In this document: piece by piece, positions 9,361-21,493 of the stretch
Numbering within the stretch: the first letter of the stretch is position 1
How the letters are laid out: every line of letters starts with the position of its first letter
From: Gammaproteobacteria bacterium
GTDB taxonomy: Bacteria; Pseudomonadota; Gammaproteobacteria; Methylococcales; Methylomonadaceae
NCBI GenBank assembly: GCA_018830325.1
Contig: JAHJSQ010000151.1
Coordinates: 1 to 62,328 of the forward strand
Reading direction: 5' to 3'
DNA: 62,328 nucleotides
The notes under the pieces: model-generated
Database searches by the model: none
The model's input: only the letters and a program-made list of their open reading frames with translations
Told to the model about the DNA's origin: nothing
Position numbers and translations under genes: made by a program

Positions 9361-9414
9361 TCAAAATTCGGCATCGAGGTGCTCGGACCCTCCTAAGGCA
9401 CTGCCGAAATTTGA
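9361..9414. repeat. Small terminal-inverted-repeat unit, family 2
   Basis: tcaaaattcggc (9361-9372) and gccgaaatttga (9403-9414) are inverted copies with one mismatch, 30 bases apart. The same ends bound units at 56281-56513 and 58063-58192, and solo ends occur at 3300-3311 and 21297-21308. This is the shortest copy. Confidence 0.6.
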
Positions 9415-9550
9415 ATTGCGAAAGGCATCACTTCACGCCCGTTTCTAATGGCGTGTTTGTCGTAATCAGTCAAAATGATTGAAAAGCGCCGCTCATTTTG
9501 TTAGATTTACTGGCTATTTGAAATTCACTGTTAATAGTCAGGTCCGGTTT

Positions 9551-9570
9551 ATCACTATAATTATAGTAAT
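9551..9570. promoter_or_regulatory. Candidate operator overlapping a -10 box, upstream of the ArsR-family gene
   Basis: The sequence actataattatagt (9554-9567) is a perfect 14-base palindrome, extending to 20 bases with one mismatch pair. It contains a consensus -10 hexamer, TATAAT (9556-9561). A dimeric winged-helix repressor bound here would occlude RNA polymerase, as in the AT-rich palindromic operators of BigR/SqrR-type ArsR repressors. It lies about 130 bases upstream of the ArsR start at 9699, which suggests autoregulation of arsR-yibN. No clear -35 hexamer was found. Confidence 0.5.
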
Positions 9571-9698
9571 ACACGTTAGCAAATGTTGTGTATAAATATA
9601 CTTCGCGGTCATATTTGCAGTTTTTACGACAACCGATCGAAGTCTAATTCTCAACACCCCTGAGCCCACACTGCTTGGTTTTTAAGAATCGATACTCC

Positions 9699-10013
9699 AT
9701 GGATCATGACGAAGATCATCTAATCAATAACGACGCGGAAATTGACCGGGCTGCTCGCTGCTTGAAAGCCATGTCCCACCCCCTTCGATTAAAAATACTC
9801 TGCGTACTAGGCAGTGAATCGATTAACGTTCAGGATATCGTCGAGCAAGTCGGAACCAGCCAAAGCAACATCTCTCAGCATTTGTCTATTCTAAGAGAAA
9901 AAGGCATTTTAGGCTCTAAAAAAGAAGCCAACCGGGTTTTTTATTACATCGATGACGAACGCATGCTTAAACTCATTAAAATGATGCGTGACGTTTTTTG
10001 CACCACTTGCTAA
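9699..10013 (+). CDS. ArsR-family transcriptional repressor, BigR/SqrR/YgaV-like
   Basis: A 104-residue winged-helix protein. The recognition region TSQSNISQHLSILREKGIL (53-71) and the wing NRVFYYIDD (79-87) are typical of ArsR/SmtB. It lacks the arsenic (CVCDL) motif. Instead it has a Cys in the second helix (LKILCVL, Cys35) and Cys101/Cys104 at the C-terminal helix. That pair position matches the persulfide-sensing cysteines of BigR, SqrR and YgaV. It sits directly before a membrane-anchored rhodanese, as E. coli ygaV precedes ygaP, which supports sensing of sulfane sulfur (inference). The ATG at 9699 is chosen over a TTG at 9675. Confidence 0.8.
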   Translation: MDHDEDHLINNDAEIDRAARCLKAMSHPLRLKILCVLGSESINVQDIVEQVGTSQSNISQHLSILREKGILGSKKEANRVFYYIDDERMLKLIKMMRDVFCTTC

Positions 10014-10064
10014 ACCAACTGTTTTTCCTTCACCTTAATTTCTAATTACCCTACCAATCACCCA

Positions 10065-10505
10065 ATGGATCGTTTAATAGAGTTCATCTTAAATCATTAT
10101 TTATTGTCACTGGCACTAGCAGTCGTCACCTTCCTGCTGATTCAAGACTTATTTGAGAGCCTGTTCAATAAATTTAAAGCACTCTCCCCTTTATTGGCAG
10201 TCGTAAAAATGAATGCCAGCGACGCGATCATCATTGATGTTCGAGAACCGCATGAATTCATTAAAGGCGCTATCGAAAACGCCGTCAACGTTCCGCTCGC
10301 CAAACTGGAAAGCCAACTTGGCGAACTCGCTCAACACAAAGACCACCCGGTCATTGTGGTCTGTCAAACGGGAACGCGCTCCGTACCGGCTTGCAAAACC
10401 TTAACCAAGGCGGGATTCTCAGATGTTTACAACATCATCGGCGGCATGCAATCTTGGGAAGAAAACAAGCTTCCTATTAAGGTCGCCAGTAAAAACAAAA
10501 ACTGA
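10065..10505 (+). CDS. yibN: Membrane-anchored rhodanese-like sulfurtransferase (YibN-like)
   Basis: A 146-residue protein with one N-terminal transmembrane helix (about 12-32) and a single rhodanese domain (about 38-138). Key elements are IIIDVREPHEFIKGAI (about 50-65) and the active-site loop VVCQTGTRS, whose Cys carries the persulfide. The order rhodanese-secB-gpsA matches E. coli yibN-grxC-secB-gpsA, with grxC absent here. The neighbouring ArsR regulator suggests sulfane-sulfur control. Co-transcription with secB and gpsA is likely (65-base gap, same strand). Confidence 0.88.
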   Translation: MDRLIEFILNHYLLSLALAVVTFLLIQDLFESLFNKFKALSPLLAVVKMNASDAIIIDVREPHEFIKGAIENAVNVPLAKLESQLGELAQHKDHPVIVVCQTGTRSVPACKTLTKAGFSDVYNIIGGMQSWEENKLPIKVASKNKN

Positions 10506-10570
10506 TTTCCCCAGCTTTTTACGAAATAAAGTTAAATTTTTTCTATTCATAAAAACAGGACTTAAAACCC

Positions 10571-11041
10571 ATGGCCGAAGAAAACAAGCCCACAGAAAAG
10601 CATTTCTCGATTCAAAAAATTTATACCAAGGACATTTCGTTCGAAACACCGAATTCTCCGAAGATTTTTACCGAAAAATGGGAACCGAAAGTCGATTTCA
10701 ATCTTGGCACTAATGTGCAAACCTTGGAAAACGACATGTATGAAGTTTCCTTGACCGTAACCGTCACGGTCAAATGCGGCGAATCAACCGCCTATTTGGT
10801 TGAAGTCTGCCAAGCCGGCATTTATGCCTTGAAGGGATTTAGCGAAGAAGAAATGGGCCCGATGGTCGGCAGCTTCTGCCCCAATATATTATTTCCTTAT
10901 GCACGCGAAGCTGTTTCGGACCTAGTTGCCAAAGGCGGTTTTCCACAACTGCTGCTGGCCCCGGTCAACTTCGATGCGCTCTACGCTCAGCACTTACAAC
11001 AAGCCAAACAGCAAGCTCCCGGCTCAAATAAGGTCAACTAA
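10571..11041 (+). CDS. secB: Protein-export chaperone SecB
   Basis: A 156-residue cytosolic chaperone that keeps precursors unfolded and delivers them to SecA. It contains the SecB core, including KIYTKDISFETPNSP (16-30), VSLTVTVTVK, EVCQAGIY and CPNILFPYAREAVSDLVAKG. The acidic start and variable C-terminal tail are usual for the family. It lies between yibN and gpsA; secA is encoded 5 kb away on the other strand in the same window. Confidence 0.97.
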   Translation: MAEENKPTEKHFSIQKIYTKDISFETPNSPKIFTEKWEPKVDFNLGTNVQTLENDMYEVSLTVTVTVKCGESTAYLVEVCQAGIYALKGFSEEEMGPMVGSFCPNILFPYAREAVSDLVAKGGFPQLLLAPVNFDALYAQHLQQAKQQAPGSNKVN

Positions 11042-11047
11042 AGACTC

Positions 11048-12046
11048 ATGACCTCAACTATCAGCGTACTCGGTGCCGGGTCATGGGGCACTGCTTTAGC
11101 GATACAAGCAGCCCGAAACGGCTATCGTACGCTGCTGTGGGGACACGATCCAACCCATATTCGAACACTACAACAGAATAGAACCAATCAGCGTTACTTA
11201 CCCGGTTTTGTTTTTCCCAACACCCTTGAAACCAGCTCGGAACTTGCCGAAGCCGCAGCATTCAGCGACTTAATCCTGATTGCCGTTCCTAGTCATGCAT
11301 TCAAGGACACGCTAATCAAACTACGACGATTTACCGGCCAACAGGTGCAAATCGCTTGGGCTACAAAAGGATTCGCACCAAACGACGGATATTTGTTACA
11401 TTACTTGGTCGAACGCATATTTTCCAAAGAGACTCCGACTGCGGTTTTATCCGGTCCGACTTTTGCCCGCGAAGTTGCGGCCGATTTACCGACGGCAATT
11501 ACAATTGCATCTAATCATGCCGGCTTCGCTGAACTATTAACCCGAATTTTGCACAGCGCACGATTCCGCACTTACACCAGCACCGACATGATCGGCGTAC
11601 AAACCGGCGGCGCGGTTAAAAACGTATTGGCAATCGCCTCGGGCATTGCAGACGGTCTGAGTTTCGGCGCCAACACCCGCGCCGCACTCATTACACGGGG
11701 ACTCCATGAAATAATCCGGCTCGGCTTAGAACTCGGCGGCCGACAAGAAACGTTCATGGGCCTTGCCGGACTCGGCGATCTGATTTTAACTTGTACCGAC
11801 AACCAATCAAGAAACCGGCGCTTCGGACTTGCACTCGGACAGAACAAAGATCGCGCAGCAGCCCGTGAAGAAATCAACCAAGAGATCGAAGGCGTATCGG
11901 CTGCAAAAGAAACTTATTTGCTCGCACAAACGCACGGCATCGACATGCCGATTACCGAACAAACTTACAAGGTACTCTATGAGAACTTATCGCCGTTGGC
12001 AGCCGTGCAAAACCTATTGGACCGCGAATTAAAAGCCGAAAGCTAG
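11048..12046 (+). CDS. gpsA: Glycerol-3-phosphate dehydrogenase [NAD(P)+]
   Basis: This 332-residue cytosolic enzyme reduces dihydroxyacetone phosphate to sn-glycerol-3-phosphate for phospholipid synthesis. It has the Rossmann motif VLGAGSWGTALA (7-18), VLSGPTFAREVA, the catalytic Lys segment GGAVKNVLAIASGIADGL (about 190-207) and the substrate-binding NTRAALITRGL. The length is normal. The start is 6 bases after the secB stop, so secB-gpsA are translationally adjacent. Confidence 0.97.
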   Translation: MTSTISVLGAGSWGTALAIQAARNGYRTLLWGHDPTHIRTLQQNRTNQRYLPGFVFPNTLETSSELAEAAAFSDLILIAVPSHAFKDTLIKLRRFTGQQVQIAWATKGFAPNDGYLLHYLVERIFSKETPTAVLSGPTFAREVAADLPTAITIASNHAGFAELLTRILHSARFRTYTSTDMIGVQTGGAVKNVLAIASGIADGLSFGANTRAALITRGLHEIIRLGLELGGRQETFMGLAGLGDLILTCTDNQSRNRRFGLALGQNKDRAAAREEINQEIEGVSAAKETYLLAQTHGIDMPITEQTYKVLYENLSPLAAVQNLLDRELKAES

Positions 12047-12090
12047 CTAAACTTTTACAAGTACACTGTCTAGGCCTATGATTTTGTAAT

Positions 12091-12159
12091 GGTGAATGGT
12101 GAATGGTGAATGGTGAATGGTGAATGGTGAATGGTGAATGGTGAATGGTGAATGGTGAA
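12091..12159. repeat. 7-bp tandem repeat (ggtgaat), about 9.9 copies
   Basis: Nine perfect ggtgaat units run from 12091 to 12153, followed by a partial unit to 12159. They lie in the convergent gap between gpsA and trmL. The unit is the exact reverse complement of the accattc array at 62194-62328. Perfect short units of this kind usually vary in copy number by slippage. It lies outside genes, so coding phase variation is not expected. Confidence 0.95.
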
Positions 12160-12366
12160 AAGATTGTCGATTCTCTGATCCACATTTACAAGAGTAAATT
12201 GCCCGCTTTCCGCTAACCCAGCAATTCCGAATTTGAGGAAAAAAGGTGCGGAGTGTGCTTGGCGAGGATGCCTGTGATTTTTCCGTCCGCCGACATCTGT
12301 CAATCGAGTAACCGAACCTGCCTACCTTAGTTTAAAAATAGGGAAGTTATTTTTATGACTAAATCC
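12160..12366. other. Convergent gap with a fragment of repeat family 1
   Basis: The segment ccgccgacatctgtcaatcg at 12287-12306, continuing to 12313, matches the internal module seen at about 3190-3213 and, in reverse complement, at 9070-9090. It appears to be a truncated copy without the central palindrome. No gene or clear intrinsic terminator was seen in the rest. Confidence 0.5.
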
Positions 12367-12837
12367 TTATTTGATTAACGCACCGACAAACGACTGTTGC
12401 CGCCAGGCTTCATACAATACAATCGAAACGGTATTGGATAAATTTAAGCTGCGGCTATCTGGCTGCATTGGTAAATACAGTAATTTGTCCCGCTCCATTG
12501 ATGTCAAAACCTTAGCGGGCAGACCACGCGATTCCGGTCCGAACAAAAACGCATCACTCGGCTCAAAGCCCACCTCACTATAGACTTTTTGCCCTTTGGT
12601 TGATAATGCAAACAACCTTGGCGGTTTTCGTTGCTCGACAAAATCGGCCAACGAACCGTAAACACAAACGTTTGCCCATTCATGATAATCCAGACCGGCC
12701 CGGCGCAGTTTTTTGTCATCCATCTCAAAGCCCAATGGCTGGATTAAATGCAAGCTCGCACCGGTATTGGCGCACAACCTAATAATATTACCGGAATTCG
12801 CCGGTATCTCAGGCTCATAGAGTACGATATCAAACAT
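12367..12837 (-). CDS. trmL: tRNA (cytidine/uridine-2'-O-)-methyltransferase TrmL
   Basis: This 156-residue SPOUT methyltransferase modifies the wobble ribose of tRNA-Leu. It has the knot signatures IPANSGNIIRLCANTGASLH near the N terminus, FGPESRGLP in the middle and PMQPDSRSLNLSNTVSIVLY (SAM-binding knot) near the C terminus. ATG 12837 is chosen because AAGGAAG lies 8 bases upstream; a GTG at 12846 would overlap that ribosome site. It is convergent with gpsA, in the same neighbourhood as in E. coli. Confidence 0.95.
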   Translation of the reverse strand: MFDIVLYEPEIPANSGNIIRLCANTGASLHLIQPLGFEMDDKKLRRAGLDYHEWANVCVYGSLADFVEQRKPPRLFALSTKGQKVYSEVGFEPSDAFLFGPESRGLPAKVLTSMERDKLLYLPMQPDSRSLNLSNTVSIVLYEAWRQQSFVGALIK

Positions 12838-12893
12838 TAACGACACTTCCTTGCAACAAAAACGGCAGTTAATCCGACTTCTCTTTAGCCGGC

Positions 12894-12975
12894 ACCTAAA
12901 TCCAGCACCTAAATTCCATAGTCCATTAGCAATGCTTAATATTTTGGCTCATTTAGGTGCGGGATAAATTCGATA
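12894..12975. repeat. Palindromic repeat, family 1 core only
   Basis: The recurrent arm ccagcacctaaat (12902-12914) faces atttaggtgcggg (12951-12963), with an extra partial arm (ggcacctaaat) just before it. A degenerate copy without the flanking modules. It lies between trmL and the glycogen phosphorylase gene. Confidence 0.6.
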
Positions 12976-13292
12976 GGTCATTGGCAATGATTCAACATCA
13001 TGGTTAATTCAATTTTCGTTCCCATGCCCTGCGCTCATCGTTAAACATAAAGTGCAGGGGTACGCTGCGCGGATCGCCCAGCGCTAGGTGAGGGAGAGCC
13101 GAGAGATTAAGTGACAATAAATGGCATCGAGGCACCATTGGCTAAGATTGCAAAAGGGTAATTTTTGACTTACGTATAATGATGAGTGTTCTGCGTGGGA
13201 GCAATAAATGATAGGGAAGGTGAATAATTACTCCTCGACAAGCAAATCCCACGCCTAAACAAGTTTCAATGGTTATCAGGCCAAAAACAGAA
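12976..13292. other. Non-coding gap downstream of glycogen phosphorylase
   Basis: No gene, tRNA or convincing terminator was seen. A short segment at 12974-12996 resembles the loop sequence of the adjacent palindrome (attggcaatgattcaac). Confidence 0.35.
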
Positions 13293-15836
13293 TCATAACT
13301 CATCTATCCGAACAGGTGTCAGCTTCCAAATATCCCGGTTATAGTCGCCTATGGTCCGATCGGTCGAAAACTTTCCGCTCGAGGCACAATTCAGAATACT
13401 CATTTTGGTCCATCGCTCGGTATCGAGGAAGGCCTTCTCGGCACGATTTTGCGCATCGACATAACTGCGAAAATCGGCAACGGTCATCCATGGATCGTAA
13501 GGACTTTTAATCGAATTAAGAAGATCATCGAATATACCGGGCTCCATCAAATTGAAATGCCCACATTCAATGAGGTTCACGACCCTTTTTAGATCATTGT
13601 CCTGTTCAATAATAGCGTTAGGGTCGTAATGCCCTTTCATTGCCTCGACTTGATCCTCTGTTAAGCCGAATAAAAAGAAATTATCCTCACCGACTTCTTC
13701 GAGAATTTCAATATTAGCGCCATCCAAAGTGCCGATCGTAATCGCTCCGTTCATCATGAACTTCATATTGCCTGTACCGGAAGCCTCCTTGCCGGCCGTC
13801 GAAATTTGTTCGGATAAATCGGCTCCGGTACAAATGATTTCCATCGCGGAAACCCGATAATTCGGCAAAAAAACCAATTTCAATTTATCGCCGACCTCCG
13901 GGTCGAAATTAATGACATCGGAAACATTATTGATGAATTTAATGATATTTTTAGCCATCACATAACCGGGCGCCGCTTTACCTCCGATTAACACGCAACG
14001 ATTAACCCAATCTTGCGTATCGCCGCGCTTTATCTTGTCGTACAAATGTATGACATGCAAAACATTGAGCAACTGCCGTTTATACTCATGAATCCGCTTG
14101 ACCTGCACATCGAACAAGGCATCGGCAGACAACTCGAGGCCGAGTTCGCTCTTCTTATAGTCGATTAAGCGTTGCTTATTTTGGCGTTGAATAGCCAGCC
14201 ACTTTCTACGAAACGCGGCATCCTCGGCATAAGGCTTCAGTTTTTGCAACTCCGACAAATCGGTTATCCAAGCGTCGCCTATGGTTTCCGTGATCAGTTC
14301 CGCCAAAGCAGGATTACAACCGGCCAACCAACGGCGTGGAGTCACACCATTCGTCTTGTTATTAAACTTAGACGGCCATAATTCGTAAAAATCCTTGAAT
14401 AACCCTTCTTGTAATAACTTCGAATGCAATTCGGCGACACCATTAACCGAATAACTGCCGACAATGGCCAAATAAGCCATGCGCACTTGCTTCTCCGCGC
14501 CTTCCTCGATGATCGACATGCGCCGCATTCTATCGAGATCGCCCGGCCAATGTGTCGAGACTTCGGCCATGAACTTCGCATTGATGTCGTAAATAATTTC
14601 CAACAATCTCGGCAAAAGCTGCTCAAACAAACTCACTGACCAGCGCTCCAACGCTTCCGGCAACAAGGTATGGTTGGTATATGCCATGGTTTTATTCGTA
14701 ATGCTCCATGCCTCATTCCAAGACAACCCATGAATATCGACCAATAAGCGCATCAATTCAGCCACGGCTATACTAGGATGCGTATCGTTCAATTGAAAGC
14801 AGTTTTTCTCGGCAAATTCGGTAAAGTTGTTGCCATGACGCCCAACCCAGTTAGCGATAACATCCTGCAAACTGGCTGAAGCCAACAAATATTGCTGCTT
14901 CAAGCGCAATGCTTTACCGTTCTCATTGGCATCGTTCGGATAGAGCACCATGGTGATATTTTCCGCAGTATTCTTAGCGGCTACCGACTCGGCATAATCA
15001 CCGGCATTGAATTCTTGCAGATTAAATTCCTCGGTCGCGGTCGATTTCCATAACCTCAACGTATTTACGGTACCGTTGTTGTACCCGGGAATAGGGGTAT
15101 CGTAGGGAACCGCGAGAATATCTTGCGTATCGACCCAACAAACCCTTTTGTTGCCGTTTTCATCGCTATGCGATTCGGTACGCCCTCCGAATTTGATCCG
15201 ATGCGCATACTCCGGCCTTTCAATTTCCCAAACATTCCCGTTTCTCAACCAATGATCGGGCCTTTCAACTTGCTCGCCGTTCTGCACGACTTGACTAAAC
15301 ATGCCGTATTCGTAGCGCAACCCATAACCGATGACCGGAAGTTGCAAGGTGGCGCAACTATCGATAAAACAGGCCGCCAATCGCCCCAAACCGCCATTGC
15401 CAAGCCCTGCATCCGGTTCGCTATCGACCAATTCCTCAATTTCCAATCCGAGATCATACATCGCGCGAGTGGCTTCGTCAGTCACGCCTAGATTGAGCAT
15501 CGCATTGCTCAAGGTTCGCCCCATCAAAAATTCCATCGACAGGTAATAAGCTTTTCTGCAATCGGTATCCCTATAGGCGTTGTAAGTATTTTTCCAACGT
15601 TCAATGAGCCTGTCGCTGATGACTAAAGACAAGGCTTCGTATGCATAATACGGAGACCGACAGTTTTCGTCGCGCCCTAAGCGATAAGCGTAATAACGCT
15701 TGAAATCGGTAATCAAATGATCCTTATTCAACGACAAACTTGGAAGTTTGGTTATCGTTGGGTCCGGCTTACTTTTTTTGAAAATAGTGCTAGGCATTTT
15801 TGATGGCTCTTCGGATTGTTCGTACATATCAATCAT
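13293..15836 (-). CDS. glgP: Glycogen/maltodextrin phosphorylase
   Basis: This 847-residue cytosolic enzyme phosphorolyses alpha-1,4-glucan to glucose 1-phosphate. Recognisable blocks include YYLSMEFLMGRTL, DAGLGNGGLGRLAACF (substrate-site glycine loop), NDTHPSIAVAELMRLL, VTPRRWL, VQVKRIHEYKRQLLN and the PLP-site segment EASGTGNMKFMMNGA, whose Lys binds the cofactor. The length is normal for bacterial GlgP. No other glycogen gene is adjacent. The first ATG at 15836 lacks a strong ribosome site; Met4 or Met14 are possible starts. Confidence 0.96.
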   Translation of the reverse strand: MIDMYEQSEEPSKMPSTIFKKSKPDPTITKLPSLSLNKDHLITDFKRYYAYRLGRDENCRSPYYAYEALSLVISDRLIERWKNTYNAYRDTDCRKAYYLSMEFLMGRTLSNAMLNLGVTDEATRAMYDLGLEIEELVDSEPDAGLGNGGLGRLAACFIDSCATLQLPVIGYGLRYEYGMFSQVVQNGEQVERPDHWLRNGNVWEIERPEYAHRIKFGGRTESHSDENGNKRVCWVDTQDILAVPYDTPIPGYNNGTVNTLRLWKSTATEEFNLQEFNAGDYAESVAAKNTAENITMVLYPNDANENGKALRLKQQYLLASASLQDVIANWVGRHGNNFTEFAEKNCFQLNDTHPSIAVAELMRLLVDIHGLSWNEAWSITNKTMAYTNHTLLPEALERWSVSLFEQLLPRLLEIIYDINAKFMAEVSTHWPGDLDRMRRMSIIEEGAEKQVRMAYLAIVGSYSVNGVAELHSKLLQEGLFKDFYELWPSKFNNKTNGVTPRRWLAGCNPALAELITETIGDAWITDLSELQKLKPYAEDAAFRRKWLAIQRQNKQRLIDYKKSELGLELSADALFDVQVKRIHEYKRQLLNVLHVIHLYDKIKRGDTQDWVNRCVLIGGKAAPGYVMAKNIIKFINNVSDVINFDPEVGDKLKLVFLPNYRVSAMEIICTGADLSEQISTAGKEASGTGNMKFMMNGAITIGTLDGANIEILEEVGEDNFFLFGLTEDQVEAMKGHYDPNAIIEQDNDLKRVVNLIECGHFNLMEPGIFDDLLNSIKSPYDPWMTVADFRSYVDAQNRAEKAFLDTERWTKMSILNCASSGKFSTDRTIGDYNRDIWKLTPVRIDEL

Positions 15837-16217
15837 ATTGGTTTATTTTCATTAAACAAGTGCTTTAAGGCGATTAAATTAAACCTTAATCCGCTTGAAA
15901 AGCGGGCGCTCAGTAATACTTTATTTAATATTCAGACAAGCGAATATTCATGCCATGGATCACTGCCATTAAGTTAAGGACTTTTTTCGTTCGCCCTGAG
16001 CCCTTGAGCGGCTCTCAGGGCAGCCTTGTCGAAGGATGAACGGAAAAATTAAGTTAAGCCGTCCATGGTTCGACAAGCTCACCACGAACGGATTAACTTA
16101 ATGGTAGTGTGCCATGCCATTGACGACAAGCCGAAGACATCTAGGTAGCACCAGCCCCCAATGCACGACTACGCATTGACTCGCCGTTCACCAACTAGAA
16201 ACACTCGGAGTGAGCAT
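15837..16217. other. Intergenic region between secA and glgP, with one repeat unit
   Basis: This 381-base gap lies upstream of glgP and downstream of secA. Apart from the 147-bp inverted-repeat unit at 15962-16108 it holds no gene or recognisable RNA. The glgP promoter must lie within it or inside the repeat, but no convincing -10/-35 pair was found. Confidence 0.4.
15962..16108. repeat. 147-bp inverted-repeat unit (family 3), carrying the ttcgccctgag motif
   Basis: actgccattaagttaa (15962-15977) faces ttaacttaatggtagt (16093-16108), a 16-base terminal inverted repeat with one mismatch. The interior holds a cgccctgag/ctcagggc hairpin (near 15992-16022) and ggttcgacaagctcaccacg, a sequence type widely dispersed in proteobacterial genomes. 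A fragment, cgttcgccctgag, recurs at 54619-54631. Confidence 0.6.
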
Positions 16218-18938
<2,721 letters not shown>

Positions 18939-19112
18939 GCTTTTTTCCGGTGAGAATTGAGTAATAACTATTTAAAAGTTTCGGATTATATACCTTCTAC
19001 CCCATTAGTTACAGTTAAAAGCTCTAATAGCTTCTACGCATCGACTTCAGATATTGTCGTATATCATACGCCGGATTGTTAAACCTTAACGATCATGAAT
19101 AAGCATTCATCG

Positions 19113-20090
19113 CTATATCCTCGCCCTCCCGATATGGTCGACAAACCATCGGTAAGTATCTGTTAAACCTTCCTCTAAACCGATACGATATTCCCAACCC
19201 AGCGCTTTAAGACGTGACACATCCATAAGCTTACGGGGTGCCCCGTCCGGTTTGGTCGCATCGAAGCTCAACTTGCCTTTGAACCCGGTCACCTTCGCGA
19301 GCGTTTCGGCCAACTCCCGAATTGTACAATCCACCCCGGTTCCGACATTGATATGGGAGAGCATCGGCTGAGTATTCGCTTGGTAAATTCCGGCATCCAG
19401 CTCCATCACATGCACGCTGGCGGCGGCCATGTCGTCGACATGCAAAAATTCACGCATCGGCGTCCCGCTGCCCCAAATCACGACTTCGTCATCACCGGCT
19501 TGAACCGCCTCATGAAAGCGCCGAATCAAGGCCGGTATCACATGGCTGTTTTCGGGATGAAAGTTATCGTTCGGCCCGTAGAGATTGGTCGGCATCACGC
19601 TACGATAATCGCGCCCATACTGGCGGTTATAACTCTCGCATAACTTAATGCCGGCAATTTTGGCGATCGCATACGGTTCATTGGTCGGCTCGAGCAGGCC
19701 CGTCAACAACGCCTGCTCGTGCATCGGTTGCTTGGCAAGCTTAGGGTAGATGCAAGAAGAGCCCAAAAACAACAATCGCTGAACGCCGCCAAGATGGGCC
19801 GCATGGATAATATTCGCCTCGATCATCAGGTTTTGGTATATAAATTCAGCCGGCAAGGTGTTATTGGCATGAATGCCGCCGACCTTGGCCGCCGCCAAAT
19901 AAACCTGATCGATCCGGTGCGCCGAAAAGTAAGCCATTACGGCCGCCTGATCCAATAGATCAAGCTCGTCGCGGCCTGCCGTCAAAATAGACCGATAACC
20001 TAAACTTTGTATCCGTCGAACGATGGCGGAACCGACCATGCCTCGATGGCCGGCCACGAAAATAGTCTGCTCGAGATCGCGGCTCATCAT
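19113..20090 (-). CDS. fcl: GDP-L-fucose synthase
   Basis: This 325-residue NADPH-dependent epimerase-reductase converts GDP-4-keto-6-deoxymannose to GDP-L-fucose. It has the Rossmann motif [14 protein letters not shown], the catalytic Ser in LGSSCIYPK, and the Tyr-x3-Lys pair in PYAIAKIAG. The ATG at 20090 overlaps the gmd stop (TGATG), indicating translational coupling. An upstream frame extension to 20186 lies inside gmd and is not used. Together with gmd it feeds surface polysaccharide; no glycosyltransferases are nearby. Confidence 0.96.
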   Translation of the reverse strand: MMSRDLEQTIFVAGHRGMVGSAIVRRIQSLGYRSILTAGRDELDLLDQAAVMAYFSAHRIDQVYLAAAKVGGIHANNTLPAEFIYQNLMIEANIIHAAHLGGVQRLLFLGSSCIYPKLAKQPMHEQALLTGLLEPTNEPYAIAKIAGIKLCESYNRQYGRDYRSVMPTNLYGPNDNFHPENSHVIPALIRRFHEAVQAGDDEVVIWGSGTPMREFLHVDDMAAASVHVMELDAGIYQANTQPMLSHINVGTGVDCTIRELAETLAKVTGFKGKLSFDATKPDGAPRKLMDVSRLKALGWEYRIGLEEGLTDTYRWFVDHIGRARI

Positions 20091-21211
20091 CAGCTCTCCA
20101 CCGAAACCGGTAAATCCAACCCGTGAGACTTCAACAAGGCATGCCGTTTGGCCGCCTTGAGGTCTTCGCGCACCATTTCGGCGCACATCTCGCGCACCGT
20201 GATTTCCGGCACCCAGCCGAGCTTCTCTTTGGCCTTGGTGGGATCGCCCAATAGCGTTTCGACCTCTGCCGGACGGAAATAACGCGGGTCGACGCGAACG
20301 ATGACATCGCCCGCCGACAATGCCGGCGCCGAATCGCCTTCAATCGATTGGACCACGCCGATCTCGTCAACGCCGTTGCCTTCGAAACGGAGCGTTATTC
20401 CCAGCTCGGACGCAGACCATTCGATAAACTCGCGAACGCTGAATTGAACGCCGGTCGCGATGACAAAGTCGTCGGGTTCGTCCTGCTGCAGCATCATCCA
20501 TTGCATGCGCACGTAGTCCTTGGCGTGCCCCCAGTCACGAAGCGCATTCATATTGCCCATGAAAAGGCACTGTTCGACGCCTTGCGCAATATTAGCTAAG
20601 CCTCGGGTAATCTTCCGGGTCACGAAGGTTTCGCCCCGGCGCGGCGATTCGTGGTTGAACAAAATGCCGTTGCAGGCATACATGCCGTAGGCTTCTCGGT
20701 AATTCACGGTAATCCAATAGGCGTAAAGCTTGGCCGCCGCATAAGGCGAGCGAGGATAAAACGGCGTAGTCTCCTTCTGCGGAGTTTCTTGTACCAAGCC
20801 GTATAATTCCGAAGTGGATGCCTGATAAAAGCGGGTTTTTTGCTCTAAGCCCAACAAACGAATCGCTTCCAATAAACGAAGCGTCCCCATCGCATCGACA
20901 TCGGCCGTGTACTCCGGCGATTCGAAACTGACCGCGACATGAGACTGCGCGCCCAGGTTATAAACCTCATCCGGCTGTACTTCTTGCAAAATGCGGGTCA
21001 GATTGGAAGAATCGGTCAAATCGCCGTAATGCAGTACGAACTTTTGATTTTCGACATGCGGGTCTTGGTAAATATGATCGACCCGTTGCGTATTGAACGA
21101 TGAAGCACGGCGTTTGATACCGTGAACCTCATAACCTTTCTCGAGTAAAAACTCGGCTAAATAAGATCCGTCCTGCCCGGTAATGCCGGTAATTAATGCT
21201 TTTTTTGTCAT
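20090..21211 (-). CDS. gmd: GDP-mannose 4,6-dehydratase
   Basis: This 373-residue short-chain dehydrogenase/reductase converts GDP-D-mannose to GDP-4-keto-6-deoxy-D-mannose. Signatures are [20 protein letters not shown] at the N terminus, [39 protein letters not shown] (Tyr-x3-Lys) and [19 protein letters not shown]. The length is normal. First gene of gmd-fcl. Confidence 0.97.
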   Translation of the reverse strand: MTKKALITGITGQDGSYLAEFLLEKGYEVHGIKRRASSFNTQRVDHIYQDPHVENQKFVLHYGDLTDSSNLTRILQEVQPDEVYNLGAQSHVAVSFESPEYTADVDAMGTLRLLEAIRLLGLEQKTRFYQASTSELYGLVQETPQKETTPFYPRSPYAAAKLYAYWITVNYREAYGMYACNGILFNHESPRRGETFVTRKITRGLANIAQGVEQCLFMGNMNALRDWGHAKDYVRMQWMMLQQDEPDDFVIATGVQFSVREFIEWSASELGITLRFEGNGVDEIGVVQSIEGDSAPALSAGDVIVRVDPRYFRPAEVETLLGDPTKAKEKLGWVPEITVREMCAEMVREDLKAAKRHALLKSHGLDLPVSVES

Positions 21212-21440
21212 AAAATGCTCATTTTAGTTTCTCATTCGCAAACCATATTAATGTCGTCAAATAAATTTTGTAATACCAAGACACACCCTTTATCGGTCAA
21301 ATTTCGGCACAGGCTTATCGACGCACCGAAATATTCAAAAGATTGCTCAAGAAAGAATATTAGGTATGCTGCCGGCATCCTCGTCAAGCGGGAATTGCTG
21401 TAGCAAACCCGTTGTGTGCGTTATATTCTTCTCGGCGGAG

Positions 21441-21446
21441 TATAAT
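21441..21446 (+). promoter_or_regulatory. Possible -10 box for the SulP-carbonic anhydrase gene
   Basis: A consensus TATAAT lies 48 bases before the ATG at 21494. No -35 hexamer is present at the usual 16-18 base spacing (ttgtgt is 23 bases upstream), so the assignment is weak. Confidence 0.3.
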
Positions 21447-21493
21447 AATTCAGCGGCTTAATTTAAGAAACCCAGCGTTAACCGGATAAAATC

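Noticed and set aside
12091-12159. Tandem repeat as a possible CRISPR array (also 62194-62328)
   Set aside because: The units are 7 bases with no spacers, unlike the 21-40-base repeats separated by unique spacers of CRISPR. No cas genes are present.
19113-20186. Longer fcl starting at 20186
   Set aside because: The extra 32 residues lie inside gmd and lack family similarity; the TGATG overlap at 20090 gives the normal N terminus.
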